A DNA stretch of 64,000 bases, from contig NC_064753.1 in assembly GCF_011397635.1 (NCBI RefSeq), positions 25,754,322-25,818,321 of the forward strand. Reading direction: 5' to 3'. The stretch comes from Epinephelus fuscoguttatus (Eukaryota; Chordata; Actinopteri; Perciformes; Serranidae). The translations under genes were made by a program, and so were the position numbers. The first letter of the stretch is position 1. The number at the start of each line of letters is the position of its first letter. The notes beneath the pieces are model-generated. The model was not told the DNA's origin. It did no database searches and saw only the letters and a program-made list of their open reading frames with translations. Shown in pieces: positions 46,451-60,229 of this stretch.

Positions 46451-49400
46451 GTCCAATGTTTTTGGAGTTAAAGCTCTAAAAATCTACTGTTCATACCTGC
46501 TTATCACCAATCTGCAGACAGACGCAGTTAGAGACGAGCTGATGAACACAGTGGAGCATTCAACAGGAAGTGGCACACATGTCTCTCTGGAGTTGGTGGA
46601 GACTAAAAACAGAGCTAAAAGAAAGAGGAAATTGGACTTAGTTTTATCAGGTGGACATAAATATAATTCTAAATGAATGATAATGTCGCTCCACATCTGC
46701 TGGATAAATAATCAAGCAACAGTTTGCTTGTTTGTTCGCAACGTTAACATAAAAGGTAAAGCAAGTGTGTTTACATCTTGTTTTTTCGCGCCCCAAATGG
46801 CCATTATTTTTAAGATATTTAGGGCAGGTTTGAAGTCTTGCACAGCTAATTTGTAGACAGCTAAGTCTGATGAAACAGTATCTTGTTTTTTTCTAAAATC
46901 ACCCAGTTGATATGGGAGAAAAGTGGTTTGGCCCAGCAACCAACTAAAGCTAATTTATATTTTACTGCCAAAAGATTTGAGTTAGATTTCGCTCTTCTCT
47001 TTTAATATTTTATCATGTATTTTTATAGCTTTCATGTAAAAATAAATCTTTATTCCTAATTCATCATCCTATAGAACATTCCCTGATAAATAAAGGTACA
47101 GTGAGTGTAGATGCAGTCAGGAGACAGAAATAGCTAAAGGATGGGGCAAAGGGGGGTGACAGGTAGAGAGAGAGCTCGTGTGAGATAAAGTATAAAAGAA
47201 AAGTGCACTAAAGCAGAAGAAGAGAGGAGTTTAGAGGCAGCAGGAGAAAAAAAAACAGACAGAGAGGAATAAACACATGTAGAGACAGAGAAAGAGGAGT
47301 ATGGAGGGAGAGAGAGTGACGTGCAGAGAGGATGAGTCTGAGAGACCCTCAGTTGACTCAGTCATGGGAATGATTTGATTATCACCACATGAACAGCTGT
47401 CTTATGTAACACACACACAGACACACACATACTGAGAGAGAGAGAACTCAAAAATAATGAGGGGTCTGTGTGTTCTGGCCAAAACCTGCGCTGAGCAAAG
47501 GTGGCCTGTAGCAACAGAGAGACAGAGAGTCTATGTCAAAGCAAACTCACAGACAGGGTCGTCCAGGTCTCTTTCTTTTGTCACAGGAAAAAATAAAGTA
47601 AAATGCACCAAGGTTTCTACATTTAGCAGCTGGGATAATTAATATTAAGGATATGGGTCAGGAACATGGATGTGGAAATGTGGAAATTGGCATTGTAGCT
47701 GCTAAATGTGTCTGTCTGCGGTTCAGTGCATGTACAGTGCGTTCAGAGCAGCCCTCTGCTGCACAGGTGTGGATTTCGGGGGGTTGGCTGCAACAGGTTC
47801 TTCTCAAATCAGGGAAGTTACAGTGGTAATGGACAACTGTTCAGCTACCACTTCCAAGTGGCATCAGTGTTGGTGCTGCTGTCACAAAGACAAAGATTGC
47901 TGAAGATCTGTTTTCCTCGCAACTATCAGTTTCCGCAGTTTCTTTGGTTGTTTCTTCTGGGGATAGGAACTGCAAAGAACTTACACTGATAGACTTTGGT
48001 AATGGGGGATAGCTATCAGAGAAAACAAAAGTGTTATCCTCTTCCTGTTTTAAATGCATGATGGTCTAAACACTTTCTTTGTGCCATAAATCAAGCATAA
48101 TTTTCCAGGATATCATACACGGTGGCAGACAGACCAAGAATTGCTTAGTGAAAGTGAGGCTCATAGGGAACCAATCTACACATTTATGGTGTCATTATTC
48201 TTTTGCCATGAGATTGTGCAAAAACATTTACTTTAGGATGATAAGTTAAGGCAAAAACATTTTCTGTTTACGCTTTAAAATCTGAAATAACAACATGTTT
48301 TTCTGTCATTCAGTCGGTTAATCATGTCTATTGGTGAGTCAGTGTCCTTTTATATTGAATTGTTTGTCTGTTTTATGTTCATTATGTCACAGTTCCCTTA
48401 TTGTAACACATTTTGTGCTGCATTTGTTGTATGAAAGGTGCTATATAAATAAAGTTTATCATTATTATTATTCATGGATTGCAGGAGAATATTTGGTTTC
48501 GAGAGCTTTTGAATGTTAAAAGCTTTTTAGTAGGTTAATTTAAAACAAAGTTCACTTTACTCAAAGGGTAACTTTCATTTTTCAACCCATATTTTCCCAT
48601 GTTGTTGTGTCTATGTGACAGATGTGAACAACAGTTTTTGAAATTGGTCCAGTACTGAGAGAGAGGGCTGCAGCTGGCAGCTGCACAACGCCTGCAATGT
48701 AACCAGATGGGGCAACTGTTCACCATCACTGTCGTCCATTAAAAGTGGTTATTTTTGCTACAGGCAAGCTCAGATTATTATAATTTTCTTAAGTGTGACT
48801 TTACGTTTCACTTGATCCAGTCTGTTGGAAAGTGTATCTCAGGGCTCATTTATGCTCAACGTTAAATATGGAGACAGAAGTGGAGAGAGTCCATACTGCG
48901 TTTATTCTATGCATATCTGTGCATGTTTTCTGAAAGCTTACAGATACAGACGAAACAGAGCAGTACCACCAGAGATTGTGGAGGCAGCGTAGTGTGGTGA
49001 AAAGAATTCTCGGTCCACATGTTGGTATGTATGTATGGCTGCACAGACCACTGCTGTCTACAACGCTGCCTCAATTTAAAGGTACAACATTATGACCTCC
49101 ACCGCCACTTTGTTAGTTGTTGGATGAAACTTTGGAATCTGCCCTCTATCAATATGTATGTATGAAGGCAATGACATTTACAACGTTTGAAACAGACATA
49201 TCTATTTTCATGGTAAAGGAAGTATAAATAAGACTTAACTCTAACATACCTTTGTCGTTGTTATGGAGAGAGTAGTATCAGGAATAATTTGTTTTGCTGG
49301 AGTATGACAAAGGTTGAAAAATGCTGAAGTTACCATTTAATGTAAACGTTGTAGCGTTGATGCTCATCATAAGTTTGTTTGTCATGCTCCAAACTTGTTT

Positions 49401-49640
49401 ATTGTGTCCTGAGGGACGCCACACTGACACTATCTGCCTGCTGCACAGACATTATATACTTACAGACATACAGTAGATGACCTTTATACTGACAACATGC
49501 AGACAACACGGCAGGCAACTTTATTTTCAAGCTGTCTGCCCATATTCATTTACACATGTCCAATTTTAGCTTTCCACTTAATAGACTAAATCAAATTAAA
49601 TCAACGCACAAACACACAACCTCTTATTTCAATAGAATCA
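46451..49640. other. Spacer with purine-rich and retroelement-like pieces
   Basis: No gene is recognised. A G/A-rich tract occupies about 47105-47340, and a tail-like AAGGTGCTATATAAATAAAG is at 48436-48455. Several short frames (for example 47708-47989) have no supporting context. Confidence 0.4.
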
Positions 49641-49642
49641 AA

Positions 49643-49645
<3 letters not shown>

Positions 49646-49728
<83 letters not shown>
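49646..49728 (+). repeat. Compound TA/GA microsatellite
   Basis: About 17 TA units followed directly by about 24 GA units. Likely polymorphic. Confidence 0.95.
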
Positions 49729-49730
<2 letters not shown>

Positions 49731-49739
49731 TTGTTGTTG

Positions 49740-50960
49740 TTTTTACATTACATTTTTTTTTATCTCTGATATGTGTAGTATTATTAAAGATTATAATTTG
49801 GAACCATAATTTCAAGTTGTGTAAAATTAAAAACTCTCAAGTCATCTGTCGATCATGATCAGATGAAATGTTGGGTTGGATTAAGTGGTTCATGTTCATC
49901 TGTGACACATTAGTTTCTAATCAACCATAGAATAATTAGTTACCAGTAGCACCATTTAAAACCAGCACAGTCCCGCTGCATTACATCCATTACTCCCACT
50001 GTAACGCTCTGCTACAGAAGGTTGAGCTCAGCTGACTTTGTCGACTCAGTTTCGCAGCTGTGTGTGTGTTGCTGTCAGCCCCTCACAGAGCCACTCATGT
50101 GGTTACATAATGACTGTTGCTCCTATGGACCCAGAGCCAGTGGAGGGTGAAGAAGGACTTAATGAGGTCTATTGGTGCGCACTGACAACTCCACACTGAA
50201 CTTCACTGACTCTGAGGCTGGACACCAACAAAACCAGGGAAATAAAATGAACTCCTTAAAAATGTTGTCTTCATTTCAAATGTTAAATTCCATTGAAAGT
50301 GGGTCAGAGTGTTTTATGACATTGAACAAAATATTGACGAAATTTTACAAAAATATAACAATATTGAGAAAACAAAACAGCTTTTGCTTGTAATGTAGTG
50401 AAATTAACCCTTTGTCCTCCCTACATCCAATGTTAGCTCTAAATCTGGGCTGCACCGAAGCTTTGAAGCTTTAATGTTTTAAGTTATGTTAGGTAATGAC
50501 TTGTTCAGCCTTTTTTTATTGCATGTCTATTCATTCTGTTTAAAACTGGTATTTCTGCTCAATTGCAGATAAAGATTAGGCTACACTAATTTTAGTAGTA
50601 TTGTACTATTTGTAGATTCCAGTGGTGGCTGTGTGGGATTGTTTCTGACTCATGTGATCCAAACATTTCCATAACCTCCAGTGAGTGTTGTAAAAGTATA
50701 AAAGTGTGAGATGTAATCATTTCCAAAACTCACAGCACGTTTTATCTGAAGAAATATATATATTTGCTCTGCCACACAAACAAAGGCACGCCCCTGTATT
50801 AATGATTCTAGCAGCAATCTAACAGAACCATAAATCACATTTAGGGCGCCACAGCAATAAAAAAAATCTAATTCAGCTTCAAAAATAATTGAGCATAAAG
50901 TTAGTTCAGGCAGGACACAATGTCAAACTAAGCTCACATCCCAGCTAAATCAGGTGATCT
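49740..50960. other. Spacer without recognised gene
   Basis: AT-rich with short unsupported open frames at 50172-50393 and 50650-50838. Nothing else was recognised. Confidence 0.4.
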
Positions 50961-50964
50961 CAAA

Positions 50965-51325
50965 CAGCCAATCAACTGATGGAGCAGCTGATTGATGGAA
51001 GTCAGCTGATGGATCACATGATTCCTTTCTATGCAACCAATTGGCAAATCTCATTAAGGGTGCCCTATTTAAACTGCTCTGGCCTGCCTACTGTTGCTGC
51101 TTCCTCTGCAGCTGCTTTGCAACCCACCTCCACCCCAGCTCCTCCTTTCCATGCTGTGTCTGACTTATCAATGTCATTTCTGTTTGTCATTGGTGCTGCT
51201 CTGTTCTGTTCCCGAGAGGTCTTTGCTGCTGCTCTCCCTGCCTCAGGCTTTCCATGTAGGCGCATGGAAGGGCAGGGAGGTTTGCTCTCTCTGCCTCAGG
51301 CTTTCTGCACAGGCCTAGGAAAGTC
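50965..51325 (+). repeat. Large inverted repeat, arm 2
   Basis: Inverted counterpart of 46048-46450, with CTGATGGAGCAGCTGATTGA at the inner side and two units containing TGCCTCAGGCTTTCCATGTA at the outer side. The copies are diverged by scattered substitutions, so this is an old pair and not a recent duplication. The plus-strand frame at 50979-51392 is a by-product. Confidence 0.75.
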
Positions 51326-53382
51326 AGAGAGGCCCCAGAGCAGAGTCATACTGCCAAACATAATACTGCACAAGAAAAAACATTTTCTTTGACTAAAGTT
51401 GTCCTGACTGAATTATAGTAAATGACTGATGTTGTTACTAAAAAAAAAAAGAAGAGATATTATTTATCTGCATTCACTCTGTGCTCCATCATGATGTCAT
51501 CACTTTCATACCAACAAGGACTGCAGAAAGATATCAGCATTAAAAAGACAGCATATTAATTTGGAATTTTGGTCAATGATTTTTTTGTCTGTTTGTTTGT
51601 TTTAGGGCAATGACGTCATAAATATGACATCAGACATTCAAAGCTTAATCTAAAAACCTCAATAGAAGCTTTGAATGTAAAAAAAAATAATAATAAAATT
51701 ACATTCAGTACAGCCCTGTCTCAAACATGCAGTTTCTCCTCATCATAGACATCTTAAAACAATAATTTCATTGTGATTACCATGTATGAACTCCACACTC
51801 AAAATAACAGCAAAAGCCTGTCTTCAGTTGTAATAACGAGGTGGTGTGGTAATTATGTACAAAGGCTGAAGCAGTGTGTTTCGAGCAGAGTAACCTGGGA
51901 TAAATGGTTTTTGTTAGTTAGTGTTGCATGTTGGATTATCAGCTGTCAAACTCCAGAAGAGCCTGAACCTAAGTCATTAACATACAGCACTGAATAAATC
52001 TTTATTACGTAACTTTTTTGTCTAAAGTCCAGAGGCCACTCACCCCTTATGCACTGCTGCTGATAGTTTACAGTGTTAATGTCCCTTTTGTTTAGCCAGC
52101 CAATAATTTGACAGTTTGTTTACTTTTAATGTCTTTAATTTGACTTAAGAAACCCTGATTCAGAGAGTGCCACATGGAGGCCAAAGTGAGTACAAACAGC
52201 AGGTTACAGACCCCAGGCTGATCAGACAGTCACTAAACTCAGTTAGCACAGCAGCAGTCAATGCAGAAGGCTGCAGAAAACACAAAGTAAAACAAACTTA
52301 AACACCCCTACACAGACGAGGAAGGTAGTCCAGTCTATTTGCACATTTTCCATAAATTCAAAGAAACATCAAAGTTAATACAGGACTTAAAAACAGACTT
52401 TTGTGGACTGAAAAAGACAAATTAAAAGAATACAAAATAGCAGGCCTAACAAAATGACTAGTGATCTAGTCTACTTACAGTAAAACTCAATCGCAGAGAA
52501 TCCTCTAAGATGTTACATCGCCTTTCAAAACAGTGTTGACAAGTGTCCGCTGAACACATTTTAATATCTGACATCACACAAAACAAACCCAGTGGATACC
52601 AACTGATTATCCAAGACACAGCAAGCAAAGCCGCTCCAAACCTTTGGATAGTCACACACGCATAAATTAAGAAATAAATACAACACTTTTTGTTAATATC
52701 CGGAGCACCAGCAGGCGCTCAAAGTTAGAAACTGGATGCAAAGGACAAACGAGTAAAAACAAGGCAGAAGACACCAAAAAATCAACCGACGACATAAATA
52801 AAAACCTTTTACACAATACATCCATGTAAAGTTTTCATGCCGGATGTTTACAATGGCAACTTCTTGAGGCAACAGAGACAGAAAATATTGCTGTCAGTGA
52901 GGTAAAAGACCAGAGAATGACACTGAGGGTGAAAGGTGGCAGGGTGAAAGTGTAAAAATACTGCTTTTTATTAACGCTGCCGATCTGTGTTGCCTCAAAA
53001 CATTGACATCCTCAAAATCCTCCACACTGAAAAAAGGCGAGAAGAGCTGACTCAGCTGGAGAAAGAGCTCAAGGTGTTTGTTAGTACAGCTTTTCATACC
53101 TGCGTCCTTTTATCACCTGTATTATGTTGCACTGAAACTACTTGGCCTTGGCTGGTTTTGCACACAAAAGAAAAGGCTAATAAATTCCTCCTAAGACCAT
53201 GAACGTCATCCCAAAAAACCCTAATGGTTTCAGAAACTGGCAGATTTTAAAAGACAAAAAAGATGACTTGCATTAAGGCCACAAGTTACGGGTTAACTCC
53301 AAAAAGTTGCAGCATCGAGAGCCCTAAGATATTTGTATGTTACTAATATCTCAACTAAATGTTTACACTTGTACACTCCAAC

Positions 53383-53418
<36 letters not shown>

Positions 53419-53800
53419 TTTTTACAGTGACACAGATTCAACCCAGAACGACATATCCTGAGATCCTCTATCTACAGTAGTAAACTGACTCCAGACCAGA
53501 GCTGTCCGAGTTGTCCGACAGTCCGTGCTGCTGTCCATCATCTGCCATCTACTGTTTATGTTGCACTTAATGTCACTGTGAGAAACCGTAAGGAAGCAGT
53601 GTCTCTTGAAAGCCATCAGTCATGACCTCATCCCAAAAAGTCCACATATACATATCCTGTAAGTTGAGGAAAACACTAAACATAAACTTACTAGACAGCC
53701 TTGGTTGAGCAGACTTGGCAAAGTGCGTCTCAATGACTGAACACTTAAGGTCCGACAGTTGTAAGTGAGATACAGAGCGGCTGGAGTCTAGGTAATATCT
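51326..53800. other. Spacer downstream of itsn2
   Basis: No gene is recognised. A CA microsatellite lies at 53385-53413. A small plus-strand frame at 52987-53097 with a charged, coiled-coil-like stretch is described under findings. Confidence 0.4.
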
Positions 53801-53820
53801 AAGACCCCTTTACATGTAGT

Positions 53821-53826
53821 TTTATT
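53821..53826 (-). terminator. itsn2: Candidate polyadenylation signal of itsn2
   Basis: AATAAA on the minus strand (inside CAATAAAACTAC), about 515 nt past the itsn2 stop codon. It is the first canonical hexamer noticed downstream of the gene. Confidence 0.4.
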
Positions 53827-54340
53827 GATTTATTAATATTAGGATTATTTGTTTGTAGACTGTTTTTGTCCAGTTCTTGTCCCTCTGAAGGTTATAAATT
53901 ATTACAGCAGATTCAGCTTCGTGTCACACTGTAGTTCTTCCTTTTACCTCCGTCACAGAGTACAGTACATCTTGTGCAGGTGCAAACAGCTGCAACCATC
54001 ATGCTAACCTTCCTATCTCAGATCATGAGCCAGAAAAAACAAGGGGAACTCTGATTCCTATTGGTGGCTTCAGATGATGTCACTCAGACCCTAATCCCCT
54101 ACTGGAAGATTTAGATGACATCATAGAGGTATTATTAGTGCTGGTTAATATTGAATATTAAGGCGTGACGTGTGTTCAGTTCAGGAGTGTCTATTAGGCA
54201 TGTGTGAGGGAGGGGGCATCCGGGTTTGTTTAGGTGACAAAAAGCAGCCTGTCTTATTTGGTTACGCTGCAGGAGGAAAACATCCTTGTGTGGAGGTCTC
54301 TGTACAAGACTCCATCGTTATTTCAGTTCATCCTATTTGC

Positions 54341-57300
54341 CTATTTGTTGCCATAGAGCTGCAGGTCAAGGCGGACCCACACTTCCCCTGTGGGAACCTC
54401 GTGCAGCAGCAGACGACGTGTTACCGGTCCCTTGTTTTCCAGCTCTTTCTTGATGGTTGCCACAGGAACCTCTGTCCGACCCAGAAAGTCTGTTGAATGA
54501 GAAGAAATAGAAAGGGACATTTTAATTGGAAAAACAGAGCTTGGAAAAAATGTGATCGCTGAGTGTGTGTGAGGCTCCAGTGACACAAAGGTGAGAGTCA
54601 GGAACTCGTGGTATTTCCTTCAACATTAGGACTTTTCTGACTTTTGTATGACAATCTATTATTTAGGTTTAAGCTCTAGAACACGTCTAAAAGTTAATCG
54701 AATAAAGTAATTGCGGCCTCTGGCAACAAGGAAATCGGAGAAGGTCACTGTTAGCCTGGCATCACCAGACCAGGTTGCACATGCCAGTTATTCAGTACAA
54801 TTCAATTCAATTTGAATTGCTCCAACATTGTCTCGTTGTTTTTCTACTACAATTCTTTTTCAATTAGCCCAGGGTGTTATCAACAGCTGTAGAGCAAAAT
54901 GCCTCTGGATTCAATTGGATGAACATACAATCAAAGCAATGAAATATGTGGCATGGCAACATAAATATAAATAGAATACAGCATACAGAGATGAGCTGTG
55001 ATGGTGTGTGAGTGTTGCCCTTTTTGCCATCGGTATTTAAAAATAGTAGGCTACTTCAACAGAAAGTTCCATATCAGCTGCAGCCATTTTGGTTGTTTCT
55101 GAAAATGCCTCAACACCGCTCCTCTGTAGGATTATGCTTGCTGTGCAAAGGCTCTGCAAGTTGTCAGTCATCATTTGAAACCCGCCTCCTATTAGATTAA
55201 CAGTTGTGATTGGCCAAAAGCTGGCTAGGTTGGCTGGAAATCTGTCTTGAGGTGAAGGGGACCAGACGCATATTACAGAGCAAATAATAAACGAGCTCAC
55301 AGATGTGTCTGGTTCCCAGGCTGTACTTAATTTGTCAGTTTGATTTCTCTGGCTAGCCTGAGAACCAGACAAATCTATGAGCTCATGTTTCATTTGCTCT
55401 GGCAGATGTGTCTGGTCAGCCTCCCTATCAGACAGATTTCCAGGCGGCCTGGCCCACTTTGGGTCAATCACAACCATTAATCTAATACGGGGTACGGGAC
55501 ATGAAACTTAAATCGAACTGTCAATCTGAGCTGATCAAATATGAATTAAGATTCTAATACTGCATTGCCTATTTCCTGTTTCAAATATTTTAAGAAACAC
55601 ATTTTAGTGTACTGAGACACATGAGACTGTTTCTGACCAGGTCGCCATTTTTTTTTTTTGCTTGAAATCAGACCAACCACTGCTCCAACTTGCATGTGCT
55701 GTTCAGCACCACGTCACGTTTGTTTTATTCAGTTTCGTCCAGAGACATTTTGGTCTGTACCCGTTGATAACACTCCTTGGAAAACAAAAATGAACTGAGG
55801 TGAATTAGTCTGACAATACCAGGCTTTAATTTTGTAGCTTTACAGAGAAATCAGTGAGGGTTAATGAAGGAGTGAGGGCGGAGAAGAAGAAAAAAAAAAA
55901 GAGAAGACATCAGCAGGTGACTGACCATCGGGTGAAAACTGGTCTCTTTCAAAGATGGTGATGCAGAGGACGTCCTGGTAAAGGTCTTTGATGTGGAACT
56001 GACAGTTGAAGTTCCACTTGGGGTTCAGAGTGTCGTTGAGCGTTCTGGACGTGAATATCTGTGCTCCCATGGTCACTTCACAGTAGGGGTTACTTTTACC
56101 TGGTGGAGGACATGAAGACAGGTGAGAGGAGGGACAATGGGGAAGGCACAAGGGTGTAATAGCAGGGAGAGGACAGGGGAAGAGAGAGAAGAGGGGAGGA
56201 ACAAAAGACGATGAAGGAGCAACACAGTAAAAGGGGTAAGGGGAAAAGGAGAGACAAGAAAAAGAAGGAAGAACATTTAAGCACACAGAGAGGCCTCTGA
56301 CTGAAAGTGAACTGATGAAGAAAGGGTTGACAGAGCATCATAACTGAATATGGCTTTATCTTGGCTTCATTAGGCGTCCATGCAGCAGTGCATGTAGCAA
56401 AATGTGGACTAACACGACTGTATCCATGCTCACCATTGGGTTTGGCTGCCTTGAGTTCAGTGGCCTCCAAGATGGTGACAAGAAGTCTGCCGATTCCACT
56501 GGTCTTCACAGATCGTGCTGCAAACACACACACACACAGGTTGATTAATCCAGAGTTTGGCTGCCATCAGTACAGCTGTGTGAGTGTAGAGACAAACCTT
56601 GATAGGCCTTTTCCCTTTTTTTCTTTTCCGTCTCAATAAATTCTTCAGACGCAGCCTTGATCTTCTGAACCCAGGCCGTCCTGAAAACACAAACACACAC
56701 AGTAATCATCACACAGGCCACAAAAAATAACAAAAAAACAAACACACCACATCTGTCTGTGTGTGCAGCTACCGTTCATTGATGTTGTCAGTCCTCAGTG
56801 TATACACTCTGTCGATGTGTGAGATGTGGAAGGTGGGCTCATCGCTAGAGGGATCTGGCAGCTTCACTAGAACTTCGTTAAGCAACACAGGCTGCAGGAA
56901 ATAAAAAATTATGCACCGTCAAACACACAATAAAAAAGACATTGAAACCTAACTTGTGTGTGTGTGTGTGTGTGTGTTTGTGTGTGTTTTTGTCTTACCG
57001 GCTTGTACATCTTGAGCTGCACATTGTTCTTGTTGCTGAACAGTTTATCTATCCCCGATGAGGTGAACTGTTTAGCCGCGTGAGTCAAAAGCAAAAAGTC
57101 GTTGAAGAGGAAAGCCCAGAGCTCCTTGTTGCTTTTTGCCTTGTGTATCTGAAAAAAAGTCATACATACATATCATGTTATTTTTATGATCCCATCAATA
57201 ATAATTAAGGTCAGTAAAGTTTATTTATGAAGCATCTTATTGTACACAAAGGTTATTCAAAGTGCTTTACAGGTAAAAGAGAGGAAAAACAAAAAATTAT

Positions 57301-60189
57301 TTAGAAATAATAGAAGTATAAAACAAGACAGATAAAAGTGCAGACAAGTTTGAAGTGACAGCACCATAAAATCTGATAAATTAAAAGCTGTGGAAAAGTG
57401 ATGATGGTGGTACTATAGTCAACTGTTCAGCATTAGGTTTTAAATTAATTCTCCATCCAAAAAGCAAATGTCTACGTTTATATAACAGTATTATTCATGG
57501 TGCTGCCATATCATCACCGCCTGAGATCCTTCTGTTGGGTTTCTGCTCAGATGAACCAGGTCGCTGATCTCCACTGTGAAAGTTTTACTCCGTGGTCTGA
57601 GGCTTGTAACATGTGACCACGACAGCCCGCGGTCTGACCCAGTAATGTTTTCATTTTCTCTCCCTGTACTCCCCAGTCTCTCTGGTCTCTTCAACATTTA
57701 AAATATTCATTCAGTGAAATGAAAAATGTTAATGTTATCTAGAATTTGGAGCCCCACCGGAGTGGTTCATTGACTCTGGTTACCACAGTTTCAGAAGCAC
57801 TGCAGTTTTACTCACCTTGCCGCTGTGGAGCAGTTTCCTGGGTCCCAAACAGTTTGTAAGAGAGTTAAAGACCATGTTCTGTTGAAAGAGAGAAATGTTA
57901 GCCATATCTTTCACATGCTCTTTAAAATTTTAAAATTTTAAAGAACTTTATAATTAGGTATTCTGCAAGATTCTCTTCTGATACTAATTTATAAGGTAAT
58001 TAATCTAATACAAATTGAACTCATAAATAAGTAACTGACTTGATTCCTACTAAATAGTGACCTAAAGGTGCAGTCAACATTGCTAATCCATACACTTTTT
58101 GTCAAATTCAGCAAATATCTCCTCACGGTCCGCTAGCTGTCCATTTTCAGTACGTGCACAGAAAAAAAATCCAGGGTTCATTAGGGCTGCCCCTGAAAGT
58201 CAGAGATTTCAATTATCAGTCCAAGACCCCTCAGCTGACTGAGAATCTTCAAGTCGAACAGTTGTTTTTTATTTGTGTTTGGGGGTTTTTTGTCGGTCAG
58301 TAGGTGGGGATGATTTGGTCCCCAGATGTAGCTGCACAAAGAGTGCTCCTCACTTTCAATCTGCTCTCCGCTACCAAACCCAGAGTGAGTCTGAGTGAGA
58401 CAGGGGCAGCTGGCCGCAGGAAGAAGGGCTTTGTCAGGTCAGGCTTCAAGATAACATGATCTTCTGCCCTCTGCTTACAAGTGGTGAACTGACAGCTCAC
58501 AGTGATTTAATATGATACAGCGTCTGGCTTTTGTTTGATATCTAGTGTCGGCAAAAAATGTTGCTGCACATTCCCATCAGTTGTTAGCGTAGTTAGCACA
58601 CATTAGCTCTGAGGGATAACTTGACTTGTTTATTATATTACGTTAATGTCACTGTCACCCTGTACTTCCTCATGAACCTGGTTTAAACTCTGTTGGGAAA
58701 AAAAGGGAACAAATAGCCGAATATTTCTACTGAACAGCCAAATCCAATTCAATTGACATAATCAGAGTCAGGTGCAACTTTGTTATCATACTCAGCCCTG
58801 GCTCAGACCGAGCTACACAAGTCAACACTACCCCAGCTAATCAGCAACAGGAGATGTTTAGGAGAAAGGTCATGGATGTATAACAAGACAGTTGCAAGAG
58901 GGACACTTCTGAAAGAGCACTAACGGAAGAGGTGTATTTGTTTGGGTGTTGAGTTCAAACAACAACCAATCTCAAGAACCGCAGACTACACCTTTAATAA
59001 GTAAGCTCAATACCTCTGCAGCACCATCACACTGTACGTGGTTCTGAATCCATTCCAGTCTGTCAGAATTCTCCTTTTCTCTCACGCCCTCGTTCACCTG
59101 ATTAACAAAATAATTCAGCACTGAAACATTCAGATCTTTTTCACACAGAACGCAGTAAAAAAACCGATTAATTTGAGTAACGAGTGAGGGCACAAATGAG
59201 ATAATCGGTGAAGAAATGAACCTGTTGACAGAGTTCCTCCGCTCTCTCCAGAGCCTCTTTCAGAGGGCCACGGTCAGCGTGACCCTCTGGAGTGCACTCC
59301 AGGATCTAAACACACACACACATAAAACGCAGAGAAGTTAATTACACCCACAAATGAGAGACGAAAAGGCAAAACACTGTTGTTTTTTCTAATTACACAC
59401 GGTAAGGTCAGCGTTTGAACCCCTAATGAGGAGTTCAAACACAGCCACGCTCATGAACATGATGTCGTACGTTTTTGATGTGCAGTGGGTAGCGTGTGAT
59501 CCTCTGCATGGGTTTCAGCAGGAAGCTGGACAGCGGCATGCCTTTACACCTGTAGTCTGTGGCAATTTTCTGACGGGAAGAAAAGACAATAAGTACACTA
59601 AGAGCCTTGTTTCCACCTTCATGGATGTAACTGCAAAGTAGCTTGTTTCTTAAATACTTTGCCCTTCAACACATCTCTACTATTCCTCTGTCACTCCTAC
59701 ACTTCTTCCTTTCTTTGCTTACTCCTCCCTCACTTTCCTTTTCTTCCTACCTTGAGGAAATCTTTGAAGTTCGGCTCGCTGTCGATGCGAGTCTGGAGCA
59801 TTGTTGCTCCGTTGATCTGACAGGAACAGAACCGGATGTAGGGTTGCATGTGCGACAGCTCCGCAGACAGGATATCTCCAATCATCTGCACTGGCATGTT
59901 CTCCCCGCCCATCTTCTTACGCACACGGAGCGCCCTGCAAACACATACATGTACACATATAAACACAAGCGGCTCTGTATCCCTGTACAGACACAATCTA
60001 CATAAACACGACATTAACACAGCTTCATCAGACAGACTGTCTCTTCTAGATCTCATGACAATGTGAAACTTACTTGAGAAGTTTAGAGTTGCAGGCCAGC
60101 AGTTCTTTCCAGTTGACGAAGATCATGGTCATCTCTGCATCACTCAGCCGGCCCGACTCTGACATAGGCTTATGGAAAACCTACACAGA

Positions 60190-60229
<40 letters not shown>

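Noticed and set aside
50979-51392. 137-aa plus-strand frame
   Set aside because: Lies in one arm of the large inverted repeat, and the other arm does not conserve the frame.
55037-55477. 146-aa minus-strand frame inside the itsn2 locus
   Set aside because: Crosses MITE-like palindromic sequence; the itsn2 frame is complete without it, and its residues fit no intersectin segment.
56100-56280. Minus-strand pyrimidine-rich frames next to the C2 exon of itsn2
   Set aside because: This is the C/T-rich intron between the exons starting at 56099 and ending at 56434; the apparent exon extensions read into intron sequence.
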